NCBI GenBank assembly: GCA_016791425.1
Contig: JAEUMQ010000016.1
Coordinates: 186,001-250,000, forward strand
Reading direction: 5' to 3'
DNA length: 64,000 nt
Source of the DNA: Hyphomonadaceae bacterium
Lineage (GTDB): Bacteria; Pseudomonadota; Alphaproteobacteria; Caulobacterales; Aquidulcibacteraceae
Shown here: positions 26,594 to 35,072 of the stretch, one piece after another
Layout: each line of letters opens with the position of its first letter
How positions within the stretch are numbered: the stretch's first letter is position 1
Translations under genes and position numbers: made by a program
The notes under the pieces: model-generated
Seen by the model: the letters and a program-made list of their open reading frames with translations, nothing else
What the model was told of the DNA's origin: nothing
Databases searched by the model: none

Positions 26594-27892
26594 CTAGTCC
26601 GGCTGCGCGCGCTCGCCGTGCGCTGAAAGATCGAGCCCCTCGCGGACATGCTCGTCCTTCGCGCGCAGGCCCACCAGCGCCTTGGTGATGTGCACGAGCG
26701 CGAAACTCGCCGCCGCCGACCACGCCACGACCGCAACCACGCCCAGCGCCTGCACGCCGAGCTGCGAGCCCATCGTGGCGCCTTCCGCATAGCCCTTGCC
26801 GCCGAACGCATCGCTCATCAGCACCGCGAGCAGCAGCGTTCCGAGCACGCCGCCGACGCCGTGCACCGCGAACACATCGAGCGAATCATCGACCTTCCAC
26901 ACCTGCTTCACGAACTGCACCGCATAGAAGCACACCGCCGCGCCCGCCGCGCCGAGGATGAGCCCGCCGATCGGCCCGACGAATCCGGACGCCGGCGTCA
27001 CCGTCGCCAGCCCCGCGATGACGCCCGTGACCGCGCCGACCATGCTCGGCCGGCCGAACTTCGCCCATTCGATGCCGGCCCACACCACGCCCGCCGCGCA
27101 CGCCGAGATGTGCGTCGCCATGATCGCCATGCCGGCGTCGGCGCTGGCCGTCAGCGCGCTGCCGCCATTGAAACCGTACCACCCCACCCAGAGCATCGCC
27201 GCGCCGACCATCGTCAGCCCCGGCGCGTGCGGCGGATGCAGCTCGCTCGGAAACCGGTCGCGTGCGCCAAGCATTTTCGCAACGACCAGCGCCGAGGCCC
27301 CCGCGGTCGCATGCACCACCAGGCCGCCGGCGAAATCGAGCCCGCCCATCTTCGCCAGCCAGCCCCCGCCCCACAGCCAATGCGCGACCGGCGCATAGAC
27401 CACGAGCAGCCAGAGCGCGCTGAACAGCACCACCGCGGAAAACCGGATCCGCTCCACATACGCCCCCACGATCAGCGCTGGCGTGATCACCGCGAACGTC
27501 ATCTGAAAGACGAAGAACACCGGCTCGGGGATCGTCGCGACGAGCGCGCCGCGCAGCGCCGTCGGGAAGAACGCCTTGTCGAGCCCGCCGATAACGCCGA
27601 GGCTCGGCCCGAACGCCAGCGTGTAGCCGATCGCGAGCCACAGGAGCGACCCCACGCACGCGATCGCCACGCACTGCATCATCACCGAGAGCACGTTCTT
27701 CTGCTGGACGAGGCCGCCATAGAAGAGCGCGAGCCCCGGCAACGTCATGAAGAGCACCAGCGCCGACGCCGTCAGCGTCCAGGCCGTGTCCGCCCCGTTG
27801 GCGACGGCCTCCTGCGCGAAGCTTGCGCCGGGAAACAACGAAATCGCCAAGAACGCCGCGCACGAAAGCGCGGCCCGCAGCCGACCCGACAT
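26594..27892 (-). CDS. amtB: Ammonium transporter (Amt family)
   Basis: The 432-residue protein has a signal-like N-terminus (GASFAQEAV) and about 11 membrane helices. Key Amt segments: FMTLPGLALFYGGLVQQKNVLSVMMQ, FAVITPALIVGAYVERIRF, the first pore His in GGLVVHATAGASALV and the second in VFAVHGVGGVLGTLL. It imports ammonium. No glnK gene, the usual partner, lies beside it in this window. ATG 27892 follows GGAGGGCGC. The 303 bases upstream, to apt, contain a subtype A repeat. Confidence 0.95.
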   Translation of the reverse strand: MSGRLRAALSCAAFLAISLFPGASFAQEAVANGADTAWTLTASALVLFMTLPGLALFYGGLVQQKNVLSVMMQCVAIACVGSLLWLAIGYTLAFGPSLGVIGGLDKAFFPTALRGALVATIPEPVFFVFQMTFAVITPALIVGAYVERIRFSAVVLFSALWLLVVYAPVAHWLWGGGWLAKMGGLDFAGGLVVHATAGASALVVAKMLGARDRFPSELHPPHAPGLTMVGAAMLWVGWYGFNGGSALTASADAGMAIMATHISACAAGVVWAGIEWAKFGRPSMVGAVTGVIAGLATVTPASGFVGPIGGLILGAAGAAVCFYAVQFVKQVWKVDDSLDVFAVHGVGGVLGTLLLAVLMSDAFGGKGYAEGATMGSQLGVQALGVVAVVAWSAAASFALVHITKALVGLRAKDEHVREGLDLSAHGERAQPD

Positions 27893-28055
27893 GCGCCCTC
27901 CCCTTCGCCCTTGCCGGGCGATTCTTGTGCACATGCCTATTCTTTGATCGCGCGCGGCGCAAGACGCAGCCCAGCGTTTAGGCAACGATCAGCGCACGGA
28001 CAAAATCTCCTCCAGCCTCCGAACGCGTTTGGGTTTCCCTAAAGGGGCCCGCCAA

Positions 28056-28098
28056 GCGCCCCCCTCCCCTCGAGGGGAGGGGGCAGGGGGTGGGGTGA
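28056..28098 (+). repeat. G-rich repeat, subtype A
   Basis: GCGCCCCCCTCCCCT, CG, AGGGGAGGGGGCAGGGGGTGGGGTGA: a near-perfect copy with a very short hairpin loop. It sits in the 303-base interval between apt and amtB, both on the minus strand, so their transcript would carry the C-rich strand. Otherwise this interval shows no gene. Confidence 0.92.
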
Positions 28099-28195
28099 AC
28101 CTCGACATCGCGGGATATTCCGGCATTCAACGACATTCCGCATTCGGAGCATTTGGCCGCCTGCGCGCGCTGACTGCGCCGCGACGTTCCGCGCC

Positions 28196-28723
28196 TCAAT
28201 GCCCCGGGAACTGCACCAGCGCCTGCACCGGCACGCCCATCTTCTCGATCCGCGCCGCGCCCCCGAGATCCGGCAGGTCGATCACGAAGGCGGCCCCGAC
28301 GATGTCCGCGCCCGCGCGCCGCAGCAGCTGGATCGCCGCCTCCGCCGTGCCGCCGGTGGCGATGAGATCATCCACCACGAGCACGGCTTCTCCGGGCGTG
28401 ATCGCGTCCTTGTGGATCTCCACCTCGTCCGTGCCGTATTCGAGCGCGTAGGTTTGCCGCAGCGTCTCGGCTGGCAACTTGCCCTTCTTGCGCACCGGCG
28501 TGAACGCGGCCGAGAGCTGGTGCGCCACCGCCCCGCCGAGGATGAAGCCGCGCGCCTCGATCCCGGCCACCTTCGCGATCCGCCGCCCCGCGAACGGCTG
28601 CACCAGTTCATCCACCGCGCGCCGAAACGCCCGCGCATCCCCGAGCAACGTCGTGATGTCGCGGAAAAGGATGCCCGGCTTGGGATAGTCCGGGATCGTG
28701 CGGATCGAGTCTGCGAGATTCAT
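28196..28723 (-). CDS. apt: Adenine phosphoribosyltransferase
   Basis: Apt salvages adenine to AMP with PRPP. The 175-residue protein starts [29 protein letters not shown], the family hallmark, has the base-site region [17 protein letters not shown], and the PRPP-binding loop [21 protein letters not shown] 28723 follows CGAGGACAC. It is divergent from the ClpP-like gene with about 180 bases between. mtnP, which releases adenine from methylthioadenosine, is 1.6 kb away. Confidence 0.96.
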   Translation of the reverse strand: MNLADSIRTIPDYPKPGILFRDITTLLGDARAFRRAVDELVQPFAGRRIAKVAGIEARGFILGGAVAHQLSAAFTPVRKKGKLPAETLRQTYALEYGTDEVEIHKDAITPGEAVLVVDDLIATGGTAEAAIQLLRRAGADIVGAAFVIDLPDLGGAARIEKMGVPVQALVQFPGH

Positions 28724-28902
28724 GTGTCCTCGATAAGCGACGCGCCGAACGGAGTGAACGGGCGTTTCCCCCAACTTGGGACCACCCTGTCCCTTGCCCC
28801 AACCCTGGGCGCCCTCGGCCGCCCATGTGATTCGCCGCCGCATCGGGGCCTAGGAAATCCGGGCGAACGCCCTTAACTCAGGCGGCGAACCGGAGTTTGC
28901 GC

Positions 28903-29493
28903 ATGATCCGCCTCGACAAGGAAGACGAAGCCGCCACCGAGGGCCCGACCCCCTCGCCGATTGTGGAGAAAGCCCTTTTCAAGACGCGCATCGTGATGCT
29001 CACGGGCGAAGTCAATGACTTGCAGGCGCGCCGCTGCACCGAGCGGCTCTTCGCCATGGCCGGCGAGAGCGACGATCCGATCACCTTCGTCATCTCCTCG
29101 CCCGGCGGGCACGTCGAATCCGGCGACATGATCCACGACGTCGTCCGCTTCATCCGCCCGAAGGTCCGCATGCTCGGCTCCGGCTGGGTCGCGAGCGCCG
29201 GCGCGCTCATCTATTGCGCCGTGCCGAAGGAGCAGCGCTTCTGCCTGCCCAACACCCGCTTCCTGCTGCACGAGCCGCGCGGCGGCGTCGGCGGCATGGC
29301 TTCGGACGTGGAGATCCAGGCGCGCGAGATCCTGCGCATGCGCGAGCGTCTGACCAAGATCTTCTCCGCCGCCACCGGCCAGCCGGTGGAGCGCATCCGC
29401 AAGGACACCGACCGCGACTACTGGATGCAGCCTCAGGAAGCCGTCGAATACGGCCTGGTCGGCAAGATCGTCGCCAGCGCCCGCGAGATGTAG
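28903..29493 (+). CDS. ClpP-type serine protease subunit
   Basis: The 196-residue protein has the ClpP fold and triad: Ser98 in GWVASAGALIYC, His123 in FLLHEPRGG and Asp172 in DTDRDYWMQ. These match E. coli ClpP mature numbering with a one-residue offset. The oligomerisation and handle helix region is EIQAREILRMRERLTKIFS. The SAG context replaces the usual SMA/SMG, as in ClpP paralogues. No clpX or clpA gene is adjacent, so it may be a second, specialised ClpP. ATG 28903 has CCGGAG 7 bases upstream. Confidence 0.88.
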   Translation: MIRLDKEDEAATEGPTPSPIVEKALFKTRIVMLTGEVNDLQARRCTERLFAMAGESDDPITFVISSPGGHVESGDMIHDVVRFIRPKVRMLGSGWVASAGALIYCAVPKEQRFCLPNTRFLLHEPRGGVGGMASDVEIQAREILRMRERLTKIFSAATGQPVERIRKDTDRDYWMQPQEAVEYGLVGKIVASAREM

Positions 29494-29503
29494 CGCGACC
29501 TTA

Positions 29504-29597
29504 TCCCTCCCCGCTTGCGGGGAGGGTGTCGCGGCTTCGCGCGACGGGCCTTCCCACGCCGAGGCGTGGCTTTGTCCACGCGAAGGCGGGTGGGGTA
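29504..29597 (+). repeat. G-rich repeat, subtype B with an extra nested hairpin
   Basis: CCCTCCCCGC and GCGGGGAGGG form hairpin one, and GTCGCG with CGCGAC forms hairpin two. Between the second hairpin and the closing GGCGGGTGGGGTAACG sits an extra segment with CCACGCC/GGCGTGG and a further CCACGCG. This is the longest copy in the window. It lies between the ClpP-like and VOC genes on the same strand. Confidence 0.85.
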
Positions 29598-29667
29598 ACG
29601 CTTCCCGCATCATCGCGATTGCACGACCACGCATGTGCTAGCGCCCTCCCAACAAGGGAGGCGTGCG

Positions 29668-30204
29668 ATGCAGCTCAATTTCGGCCAGCCCGACGACGGC
29701 GTGATCCAGATGGCCTATGTCGTCCCCGACATCCGCGCCGCCATGCGCCACTGGAGCGAGCACCTCAAGGTCGGCCCGTTCTTCCTCATCGAGGGCTTCG
29801 CCGGCGTGAACCCGCGCTATCGCGGCAAGCCCAGCCGCGCGAGCGTCAAGCTCGCCATGGGCTTCGCCGGCCACATGCAGATCGAGCTCATCCAGCCGGC
29901 CGACGACCATCCGTCCGTATACAGAGAGACCATCGACGCGACGGGCCACGGCTTCCACCATTGGGGCCTCGCCGCGCGCCATTTCGACGCCGACCTGAAG
30001 CGCTTCCAAGCGCAAGGCTGGGAGCCCGCCTTCGAATGCGAGGTGCCCACCGGCGGCCGCGTCGCCTATCTCGACACCCAGGGCGCGCTGCCCGGCTTCG
30101 TCGAGCTCATCGAGCTCGGCCCGTTCATGGAAGAGGTCTTCTCGCGCTTCTACGCCGCCTCCATCGGCTGGGACGGCGCCGATCCGGTCCGCACCTTCGC
30201 CTGA
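29668..30204 (+). CDS. VOC family protein (epimerase-like glyoxalase fold)
   Basis: The 178-residue protein has two VOC modules: IQMAYVVPDIRAAMRHWSEHLKVGPFFLI with LAMGFAGHMQIELIQP, and GHGFHHWGLAARHFDADLKRFQAQGWEP with VAYLDTQGALPGFVELIEL. The His/Glu pattern resembles methylmalonyl-CoA epimerase-type VOC proteins, but the reaction is unknown. A good ribosome binding site (AAGGGAGG) precedes ATG 29668. Subtype B repeats lie on both sides of the gene. Confidence 0.85.
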   Translation: MQLNFGQPDDGVIQMAYVVPDIRAAMRHWSEHLKVGPFFLIEGFAGVNPRYRGKPSRASVKLAMGFAGHMQIELIQPADDHPSVYRETIDATGHGFHHWGLAARHFDADLKRFQAQGWEPAFECEVPTGGRVAYLDTQGALPGFVELIELGPFMEEVFSRFYAASIGWDGADPVRTFA

Positions 30205-30223
30205 CGATAGCGCGTCAGGATGA

Positions 30224-30282
30224 GGCGCCCTCCCTCCCACTTGCGGGGAGGGTGTCGCCGCGCAGCGGCGACGGGTGGGGGG
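30224..30282 (+). repeat. G-rich repeat, subtype B
   Basis: GGCGCCCTCCCTCCC, a short loop, GGGGAGGG, then the hairpin GTCGCCGC/GCGGCGAC, then GGGTGGGGGG. It lies between the convergent ends of the VOC gene and mtnP, where the paired hairpins could terminate both transcripts. Confidence 0.9.
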
Positions 30283-30288
30283 CCAAAC

Positions 30289-31158
30289 CTATTTCCGCAG
30301 CACGCGCCCGGCCACCGCGTCGAGCTTCGCAACGAGCTCCGCCTCGCGCGCGTCCGGGGCCGTGATCAGTGCATGATCGAGACACGTATCGATCGGCGAC
30401 GCCGTCCGCTCCACGCCGCTCAGCGCCCGCGCCAGATGCGCAACCAGCCCCTTCGCCTTCTCCGCGTTCGCGTGCAGCACGTCGAGCACGTTCGTGACCG
30501 TCACGTGCGCCACTTCCTCGCGCCAGCAATCGAAATCCGTCACCATCGCAACGTTCGCATACGGCAGCTCCGCCTCGCGCGCGAGCTTCGCCTCCGGCAT
30601 CGCCGTCATGCCGATCACGTCGCAGCCCCAGCTCCGGTAGAGCTTCGATTCCGCCAGCGTGGAGAATTGCGGGCCCTCCATCGCCAGATACGTCCCGCCT
30701 TCCACCACTGGCGCGCCCGTCTCGCGCGCCGCATCCGCGGCAAGCTTCGACAGCCGCGGACACACCGGATGCGCCATCGACACGTGCGCCACGACCCCGT
30801 CGCCGAAAAAGCTCTTCTCCCGCGCGAACGTGCGATCGATGTACTGATCGACGATCACGAACGTCCCCGGCGGCAGCTCCTCCCGGAACGATCCGCACGC
30901 GGACAATGAAATGATGTCCGTGCACCCGGCCCGCTTCAGCGCGTCGATATTGGCGCGGTAATTGATGCGCGTCGGCGAGATCCAGTGCCCCGCCCCGTGC
31001 CGCGGCAGGAACACCACGTCGACGCCTTCGAGCGCGCCCCGGAAAAGCTGGTCCGACGGCGCGCCCCACGGCGTCTCGACGGTCTCCCAATCTCCCTCAA
31101 CGCCGGGAATGTCGTAGAGCCCCGAGCCGCCGATGATCCCAAGAACCCACTTGGTCAT
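30289..31158 (-). CDS. mtnP: S-methyl-5'-thioadenosine phosphorylase
   Basis: MtnP cleaves methylthioadenosine to adenine and 5-methylthioribose-1-phosphate, linking polyamine synthesis to methionine and adenine salvage. The 289-residue length is normal. Motifs: LGIIGGSGLYDIPGV, VVFLPRHGAGHWISPTRINYRANIDALK, SACGSFREELPPGTFVIVDQYIDRT, YLAMEGPQFSTLAESKLYRSWGCDVIGMTAMPEAKLAREAELPYA. The Pro-containing base site distinguishes MTA phosphorylase only partly from purine nucleoside phosphorylase, but the whole pattern fits MtnP best. Confidence 0.94.
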   Translation of the reverse strand: MTKWVLGIIGGSGLYDIPGVEGDWETVETPWGAPSDQLFRGALEGVDVVFLPRHGAGHWISPTRINYRANIDALKRAGCTDIISLSACGSFREELPPGTFVIVDQYIDRTFAREKSFFGDGVVAHVSMAHPVCPRLSKLAADAARETGAPVVEGGTYLAMEGPQFSTLAESKLYRSWGCDVIGMTAMPEAKLAREAELPYANVAMVTDFDCWREEVAHVTVTNVLDVLHANAEKAKGLVAHLARALSGVERTASPIDTCLDHALITAPDAREAELVAKLDAVAGRVLRK

Positions 31159-31199
31159 GCACGAACTCTCGCCGCTGAGGGCTGCGCGTGCAGCATCAG

Positions 31200-31241
31200 G
31201 CGCCCCCTCCCCTTGAGGGGAGGGGATAAAGGGGTGGGGTG
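31200..31241 (+). repeat. G-rich repeat, subtype A (doublet member 1)
   Basis: GCGCCCCCTCCCCTTGAGGGG, AGGGG, ATAAA, GGGGTGGGGTG. The central loop between G-tracts is five bases. It faces the inverted copy at 31302-31342 across about 60 bases. Together they fill the 225-base gap between mtnP and the cytochrome c1 gene, where I see no gene. Confidence 0.88.
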
Positions 31242-31301
31242 TCGCGAGGCGTTCGAAATTCTTGGAGTTGCAGGCCCGAGCCTAAGCGCTCGATGTCGAG
31301 G

Positions 31302-31342
31302 CTCACCCCGCCCCCGGCCCCTTCCCCTCAAGGGGAGGAGCG
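31302..31342 (-). repeat. G-rich repeat, inverted doublet member 2
   Basis: On the minus strand: CGCTCCTCCCC, TTGAGGGG, AAGGGG, CCGGGGGCGGGGTGA. This is a subtype A copy in inverted orientation relative to 31200-31241. It lies 43 bases beyond the 3' end of the petC gene. Confidence 0.82.
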
Positions 31343-31384
31343 AGCCTTCACTCCGTATGCGGAGGAATGGGGAACGCAGCATTC

Positions 31385-32254
31385 CTAGTGCTTCGTGCCG
31401 CGCCACACCTGCTTGTACGCCAGATAGACCAGGAACGTCAGCACCAGGAGGAACGCCATGGACTGCAGCCCGAGGCTCTTGCGCATTTCCATCTTCGGGT
31501 CCGACGCCCAAGCCAGGAAGTGCGTGACGTCGCGCGCCATCTGCTCCGGCGTCGCCGCCGTGCCGTCCGAGTACGTCACCATGTCCGCGCTCGCGAGCGG
31601 AGGCGGCATCGCGATCCAGCCGCCGGCGAAATAGCGATTGTAGTACTTGCCCTGCACCACATCGACGCCGGCCGGCGGATCGGAATAGCCGGTCAGCAGC
31701 GAATGAACGTAGTTCGCCCCGTCATGGCGCGCGAGCGTGATGACCGAGAGATCCGGCGGCAGCGCGCCCCCGTTCGCAGCGCGCGCCGCGATCGGGTTCG
31801 GATAGGGCGAGCGGAAGCGGTCGGACGGACGCCCCGCCCGCTCGGTCGCTTCGCCGGTGTCGCGGTCGATGTCCGGGATCATCACCGCCGCCGCGATGGC
31901 CGCGACATAGGGATTGTCCTGGATCTCGACGAGCTTGCCCTCATGCCCGCCGTGCAGCCCGAGCGTCGTTTCGTGCTGCCCGGTCTCTTCGTTGAAGACG
32001 CGATAGGCCGCGAACGGCCCGCCCTCTTCGCCGAGATTGCGGTACGAGAGATGCCGCAGGCTGTGGCACGCCGCGCAGACGGTCTCATAGACCAGGAACC
32101 CGCGCTGCACCGAGGCGCGATCATACGTGCCGAACGGTCCTGAGAAGCTCCACTTCTCCGCATGCGGATGCGCCTGCTGCGTTTCCGCGTGCGCCTGCGG
32201 CGTCGCGAACAACGCAAGCGCCGCCGCCAGCGCGGCCAAACAATGCGCCCGCAT
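31385..32254 (-). CDS. petC: Cytochrome c1 of the bc1 complex
   Basis: The 289-residue protein has a signal peptide ending near AHAET, the covalent haem motif CAACH at residues 60-64, a haem-ligand Met candidate in GGWIAMPPPL, NPYVAAIAAAVMIPD and the C-terminal anchor helix (MAFLLVLTFLVYLAYKQVWRG). It passes electrons from the Rieske protein to soluble or bound cytochrome c. The ATG at 32254 overlaps the cytochrome b stop (ATGA). It is the last gene of the petABC operon. Confidence 0.96.
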   Translation of the reverse strand: MRAHCLAALAAALALFATPQAHAETQQAHPHAEKWSFSGPFGTYDRASVQRGFLVYETVCAACHSLRHLSYRNLGEEGGPFAAYRVFNEETGQHETTLGLHGGHEGKLVEIQDNPYVAAIAAAVMIPDIDRDTGEATERAGRPSDRFRSPYPNPIAARAANGGALPPDLSVITLARHDGANYVHSLLTGYSDPPAGVDVVQGKYYNRYFAGGWIAMPPPLASADMVTYSDGTAATPEQMARDVTHFLAWASDPKMEMRKSLGLQSMAFLLVLTFLVYLAYKQVWRGTKH

Positions 32255-33843
32255 CAATGAGCCCCCCCGCGGATGGATTTGGCGATCGTATCCGGCACGC
32301 GCGACGCGGTTTCCCGCAGGCCGAGCAAGGGCAGGATGCCGAGGAAGAAGAGGAAATAATACGCCGTCAGGATCTGCGAGAAGCGCGTCACGGTGAACAC
32401 GAACGGCTCTTTGCGGTCCACTTCGACGAACGGCACGCTGGCCGCGCCGAGGCTCGCCTTGCGCTTGCCGATCTCCGCTTCCAGCGCATCGAGGTCGCGG
32501 CCCTGCACCGTCGCGCGCTGCTCGGTCCCGCCGCTCACGCCGGTGAGCGTCGCCTGGGTCGGCGACGTGCGATTGACGAGCACGAGCTGCGCGCCCGCCT
32601 GCCGCATCTCCTGCGCCGCCGCCTCGAAGCCGGCGACTGCATCGCGCTCGCTCGTCGCGGTCACCGTGCGCGTCGCGCTCGTTCCGCCCTCGACCCATCG
32701 CAGGTCCGCCTTGAACGCCGGATGCGGGATGACCGGCGCCGCCGGCTGCTGCGCGCCGCACCAGCCGAGAGCGATGCACACCACCACGAAGATGAGGAAG
32801 AATTGCTGCGCGATCGGCCGATACCGCATCGAGCGCACCCGCGAGGTGTCGAGCCACGGCAGCACGAAGAGCACTGCGATCGCCCCGAACATCAGGATCA
32901 CGCCGCCGAGCTTGGAATCGATCGGCCCGACATTGAAATCGATCGCGCGCAGGATCGCGTAGAACGGCAGCAGATACCATTCCGGCACGATGTGCGTCGG
33001 CGTCACCAGCGGATCGGCCGGGATGTAATTGTCCGGATGCCCCAAGGCGTCGGGCATGTAGAACACGAAGAGCCCGAACAGCAGCAGGAACACCACGGTG
33101 ATGAAGAGGTCCTTCATCGTCGCGTGCGGCGTGAAGGGCACGGTGTCGCCCTTCTCCTTCGGATCGACGCCGGCCGGATTGTTCTGCCCCGCCTCGTGCA
33201 GCGCCCAGACGTGCAGCACCACGACGCCCACGATCAGGAAGGGCAGCAGATAATGCAGCGAGAAGAAGCGGTTCAGCGTCGGATTGTCGATCGCGAAGCC
33301 GCCCATCAGCCAGTCGCGGATCGCCGTCCCCACCACCGGCACCGCCCCGAGCAGGTTGGTGATGACGGTCGCGGCCCAGAAGCTCATCTGCCCCCACGGC
33401 AGCGAATAGCCGAGGAACGCGGTCGCCACCATCAGGAGGTAGATCACGCACCCGAGGATCCACAGCACTTCGCGCGGCGCCTTGTAGGAGCCGTAATAGA
33501 GCCCGCGGAACATGTGGATGTAGACCGCGAGGAAGAACATCGAGGCGCCGACCGCATGGATCGGCTGGATGAGCCAGCCCCACGGCACGTCGCGCCGGAT
33601 GCGCTGCACGCTCGCGAACGCGTCGTGGATCGAGGGCGCATAATGCATGGCGAGCACGATGCCCGTCACGATCTGCACCACGAGGCACATCGAGAGGACG
33701 GCCCCGAAGGTCCACCAATAATTGAGGTTCCGCGGCGTCGGATACGCCACGAAGCTGTCGTGCGCGAGCCTCAGGATCGGCAGGCGCGTGTCGAGCCAGC
33801 GCGTGAACCCGGAAGCCGGCTGGTACGTGGAAGGTCCGGCCAT
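32254..33843 (-). CDS. petB: Cytochrome b of the bc1 complex, with a large insertion
   Basis: Cytochrome b carries hemes bL and bH and both quinone sites. From ATG 33843 the protein is 529 residues. The four haem His are His96, His110, His197 and His211, with 14-residue spacing in each pair. PEWY, the Qo-site signature, is near residue 287. The family usually has about 400-440 residues. The excess is a polar stretch of roughly 114 residues (about 373-486) between the seventh helix (ending [13 protein letters not shown]) and the eighth ([21 protein letters not shown]), predicted to be periplasmic. The upstream GGTGAGGCG serves as ribosome binding site. Confidence 0.95.
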   Translation of the reverse strand: MAGPSTYQPASGFTRWLDTRLPILRLAHDSFVAYPTPRNLNYWWTFGAVLSMCLVVQIVTGIVLAMHYAPSIHDAFASVQRIRRDVPWGWLIQPIHAVGASMFFLAVYIHMFRGLYYGSYKAPREVLWILGCVIYLLMVATAFLGYSLPWGQMSFWAATVITNLLGAVPVVGTAIRDWLMGGFAIDNPTLNRFFSLHYLLPFLIVGVVVLHVWALHEAGQNNPAGVDPKEKGDTVPFTPHATMKDLFITVVFLLLFGLFVFYMPDALGHPDNYIPADPLVTPTHIVPEWYLLPFYAILRAIDFNVGPIDSKLGGVILMFGAIAVLFVLPWLDTSRVRSMRYRPIAQQFFLIFVVVCIALGWCGAQQPAAPVIPHPAFKADLRWVEGGTSATRTVTATSERDAVAGFEAAAQEMRQAGAQLVLVNRTSPTQATLTGVSGGTEQRATVQGRDLDALEAEIGKRKASLGAASVPFVEVDRKEPFVFTVTRFSQILTAYYFLFFLGILPLLGLRETASRVPDTIAKSIRGGAH

Positions 33844-33847
33844 CGCC

Positions 33848-34414
33848 TCACCCAATCCGAATCGAAGTGTCGGTCAAATAGGTATAGGGCGCGAGCGCCA
33901 GGTTGAGCGGCGCGGGCCCCCGGCGAATGCGTCCCGAGGTGTCGTATTGCGACCCGTGGCACGCGCACATCCAGCCCTTGTAGTCGCCCGCCGCGAAGGT
34001 CGGGATGCACCCCAAGTGCGTGCACGCCGCCTGCACGATGAGGAAGGCCGGCTTGCCCGCCGCGCCGTTCGCCTGCACGAGCCGCGAGGCGTCGGTCGCG
34101 GGATCTTTGAGCGCCGCATAATCGTCGCGCTGCGCCGCCTCGATCTCCGCCGGCGTGCGATGACGAACGAACACCGGCTTGCCCTGCCAAGTGATGACGA
34201 TCTGCTGGCCCGCCTGCAGGCTGGCCAGATCGACTTCGGTGGTCGCCATCGCGCGCGTGTCGGCGGCCGGATTCATCTGGTCGATGAACGGCCACGCGGT
34301 GAGCGCCGCGCCGACCGCGCCGACCGCGCCCGCCGCGATGAAGATGAAGTCGCGCCGTGTTTCACCCGCGCTCGCCGCGGGAGCCGCCGTTTCGTTCGCC
34401 GTTGTCTCGGCCAC
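33848..34414 (-). CDS. petA: Rieske iron-sulfur subunit of the bc1 complex
   Basis: The 188-residue protein has a twin-arginine signal/anchor ([22 protein letters not shown]) and the Rieske cluster motifs CTHLGC (131-136) and CACHGS (150-155). The ligands are Cys131, His133, Cys150 and Cys152/His153 as in the family pattern CTH and CxCH. The start is GTG 34414, preceded by GGAGAGGGAC; upstream codons lack signal-like features. It is first in petABC, with cytochrome b starting 4 bases after its stop. The divergent trmL gene starts 142 bases away. Confidence 0.95.
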   Translation of the reverse strand: MAETTANETAAPAASAGETRRDFIFIAAGAVGAVGAALTAWPFIDQMNPAADTRAMATTEVDLASLQAGQQIVITWQGKPVFVRHRTPAEIEAAQRDDYAALKDPATDASRLVQANGAAGKPAFLIVQAACTHLGCIPTFAAGDYKGWMCACHGSQYDTSGRIRRGPAPLNLALAPYTYLTDTSIRIG

Positions 34415-34556
34415 GTCCCTCTCCTCTTTCGCCGCCGCTTTGAGGCGCGCGGAAGCTATGCCAGCCCGTGCGCGCACGCGAGCGGCGTAGCGCCGCAGGC
34501 GGTCGCGCGCCCTAGCTTGGACCGTCGCTTGGCGATGGACCGCGCGCCCCCATAGG

Positions 34557-35072
34557 ATGGCCGCGCGCCGCCAAGCGTCGCACTTGAGCGTCGGAGCCCT
34601 TAAACTGCGCCTCGCCCTCTATCAACCGGACATCCCGCAGAACTTGGGGGCCGCGATCCGCGTGGCGGCCTGTTTCGGCGTCGGGCTCGAGATCATTGAG
34701 CCGTGCGGCTTCCCCTTGACGGACAAGGCCCTGAAGCGCGCCGCGCTCGATTATGGCGCGCTGGCCCAGGTCGAGCGCCGCGCCGGCTTCAAGGACTTCC
34801 TGGCCGCCCCGCCGCGCCAGGCGGGCCGGCTCGTCCTGGTCGAGACCGACGCGATCGTCACGCTCGACCGATTCGTCTTCCGCCCCGGCGACACGCTGAT
34901 CCTCGGCCGCGAGAGCGCCGGCGTCGCCGACGAGGTCCTTGAGGCGGCTCAAGCCTCCGTCCGCATTCCCATGGCAAGAGGGGCGCGGTCGCTCAACGTG
35001 GCGGTCGCGGCGGCGGTGGCGCTTGCCGAAGCCTTGCGCCAGACAGGGGGCCTGAGCAGGCTTGAGGCATGA
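34557..35072 (+). CDS. trmL: tRNA (cytidine(34)-2'-O)-methyltransferase
   Basis: TrmL methylates the wobble nucleotide of leucine tRNAs. The 171-residue SPOUT protein has LALYQPDIPQNLGAAIRVAACFGVGLEIIEPCGFPL, FRPGDTLILGRESAGVADEVLE and IPMARGARSLNVAVAAAVALAEALRQ, the three SPOUT/TrmL motifs forming the trefoil knot. ATG 34557 gives about 18 extra residues before the conserved start, and a TTG within that stretch is possible. It begins a coupled run with a small gene and hemF, divergent from petABC. Confidence 0.9.
   Translation: MAARRQASHLSVGALKLRLALYQPDIPQNLGAAIRVAACFGVGLEIIEPCGFPLTDKALKRAALDYGALAQVERRAGFKDFLAAPPRQAGRLVLVETDAIVTLDRFVFRPGDTLILGRESAGVADEVLEAAQASVRIPMARGARSLNVAVAAAVALAEALRQTGGLSRLEA

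Noticed and set aside
31385-33718. A 777-codon open frame covering cytochrome c1 and much of cytochrome b
   Set aside because: Only the part from 32254 codes for cytochrome c1; upstream the frame is an Arg/Gly/Ala-rich shadow of petB, whose real frame has haem ligands and PEWY.
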